This document shows, piece after piece, positions 62,765-64,000 of a stretch of 64,000 bases of DNA. The position numbers and the translations under genes are program-made. The stretch comes from Dirofilaria immitis (Eukaryota > Nematoda > Chromadorea > Rhabditida > Onchocercidae). Location of the stretch: positions 9,657,501 to 9,721,500 of the forward strand of contig JAKNDB010000068.1 in the NCBI GenBank assembly GCA_024305405.1, written 5' to 3'. Positions within the stretch are counted from its first letter, which is position 1; the number at the start of each line of letters is the position of its first letter. The notes under the pieces are model-generated. The model was not told the origin of the DNA, did not search any database, and was given only the letters and a program-made list of their open reading frames with translations.

Positions 62765-64000
62765 TTTTTTTTTGAAATGGTTAAAAAACTTGGATAAAGC
62801 TTATTCAAAGGTGGACAGTTTTTCGGCACTTTAAATCAAGCAAATGAATATGAATTAATGAACGATTTAATCCCCACTTTAGTTTCACTTTGTGTAGGGA
62901 ATGAAAAGTAAGTAAAGTAAACAATTACGATTAAAGTGGAGAGGGGAACTCTCTCTCCAAAACTTCTTTAATCTTAACACTAAAAATCCCAGCCAATCTT
63001 ATATCAGTTTCTCAGAAATCGGCGCAGTCGAATTCATGTTGATGCTTATATAAATATGACATTAAAATAGAACAGAAATCTTTCGGTTTTAAAGGTAGCA
63101 TATTTCCAAACTTGGTTGTAAAGATAATATATCTTTTAAACTTTGTTGCAGCCTTGAGAAAACAAAGAACTGCAAGGAAACGAAGAAAATCCACTTTATA
63201 TTTTCTAGGAAGGCTGCTTTGTGTGGTGGAACTAGGTTTTTAGCAGGAAGAAATTGGTACTTTCTAAATGGATAAAATTAGTATTAATTAAATTTAATTA
63301 AAAAATTGTAGCTGAGTTTAAGTTCCCTCGAGAAATATAGTTTTGGCTGCTTGTAACTCCAGTAACAAGTTTTAGTAGGAAGCATTTAATGATGATTCAT
63401 CGGAAACGTCGGAAGCATCAGATGAGATTGCCATTTCAGCTTCGCCTTCTTCAATTGTTGATGTCCGGAAACCATGAAGGGGACTAAAAACATTTATATG
63501 TTATAAAAGTTAATTTCGGATGATTAAAACGGAAACTTCACTAACTATTATGCTAACTATTATTATGCAAAAACCACATAATCTATTTCGTCGAGGTCCT
63601 TGGTTAATTCGACAAAGAATTTAGCTTACGTGGAACTTCCTGGAGGTAAAACAGAAATTCCTTGGCACTGGGCATTTCCAGGATTCATGGCCACTATTGG
63701 TATCGCATTTGGTGTTGCTACAAGCGTTTCAGGCAATACGCTCTGCCGGTGATGCAGTTGGCTTATTTGGCGCAATGTGTTTCGTCCTTCCTCCTTTGTC
63801 TAAAAATGCATTTGGTTAGCTGCAACAATAAATTAGAAAAGAAATCATTTGTATTTTGGAAGGTATATGCGCATTCTACGGAAAAAGAACATACACTATC
63901 ATATTCTAGGCAACGTTGTGCAAACGGAGTAGCTGTGTCCAGGTCGCCTTTTTTAGATAATATTTGGCAAGAAACGAACAACATGTTGCAACATTATTTA
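62765..64000. other. Unresolved tail with coding-like pieces on both strands
   Basis: Candidates on the + strand are 62808-62908 (GTLNQANEYELMNDL, ending at a good GTAAGT donor), 63376-63477 (acidic NDDSSETSEASDE to a stop) and about 63571-63753 (GPWLIRQR then LAYVELPGGKTEIPWHW and a hydrophobic stretch, needing one added A near 63619). The - strand also has protein-like readings: 63487-63377 (an acidic tail after a TTTTAG acceptor) and about 63984-63900 (LSKKGDLDTATPFAQRCLE). I cannot decide which strand is used or name a family. Any gene here is cut by the window end. Confidence 0.3.

Noticed and set aside
1..64000. tRNA, rRNA, CRISPR, Wolbachia-derived or complete transposon sequence
   Set aside because: I looked for characteristic motifs (T-loop boxes, regular spacers, transposase motifs, dense bacterial ORFs) and saw none I could support by eye.

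Overview
The window looks like AT-rich nuclear DNA of a parasitic nematode, most likely a clade III / filarial-type worm. Protein-coding genes are cut into short exons by introns ending in TTTCAG or TTTTAG, intergenic stretches are long and AT-rich, and the recognisable proteins match nematode forms (a Twist protein of the HLH-8 type, a BRE-3 glycosyltransferase, a long nematode-style SBSPON). I saw no bacterial-type gene, tRNA, rRNA or CRISPR array. All homology calls come from recognising family motifs by eye; no search was run.

Left part (1-24807, + strand): two paralogous cysteine-rich single-pass membrane protein genes (144-2626 and 14069-16772) separated by about 11 kb with no gene found, then an SBSPON/RPE-spondin-like secreted matrix protein (21787-24807) with a large insertion inside its somatomedin B domain.

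Middle part (29275-45661, - strand): a Twist/hlh-8 bHLH gene (29275-30799); a gene built from seven repeats of a paired C2H2 finger plus a CFPG motif (31868-37649), with a related finger ORF just upstream (37811-38146); the mitochondrial GATB subunit of Glu-tRNA(Gln) amidotransferase (39112-42691); and the tRNA 2'-O-methyltransferase FTSJ1/TRM7 (43397-45661). The last two are both tRNA-related and sit head to tail 0.7 kb apart.

Right part: bre-3/egh beta-mannosyltransferase (51411-55092, - strand), an intergenic stretch with two weak candidate exons, the splicing factor YJU2/CCDC94 (60575-62764, + strand), and an unresolved 1.2 kb tail where both strands have coding-looking pieces.

The most consequential cross-cutting observation is that five clearly conserved genes (SBSPON, hlh-8, FTSJ1, bre-3, YJU2) are each broken by one to four missing single bases, mostly inside short homopolymers. 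In each case exon lengths and intron phases become consistent when exactly that number of bases is added. This points to uncorrected long-read-type assembly errors rather than pseudogenes, so automatic gene models here will be wrong. The most novel-looking biology is the modular CFPG zinc-finger gene.
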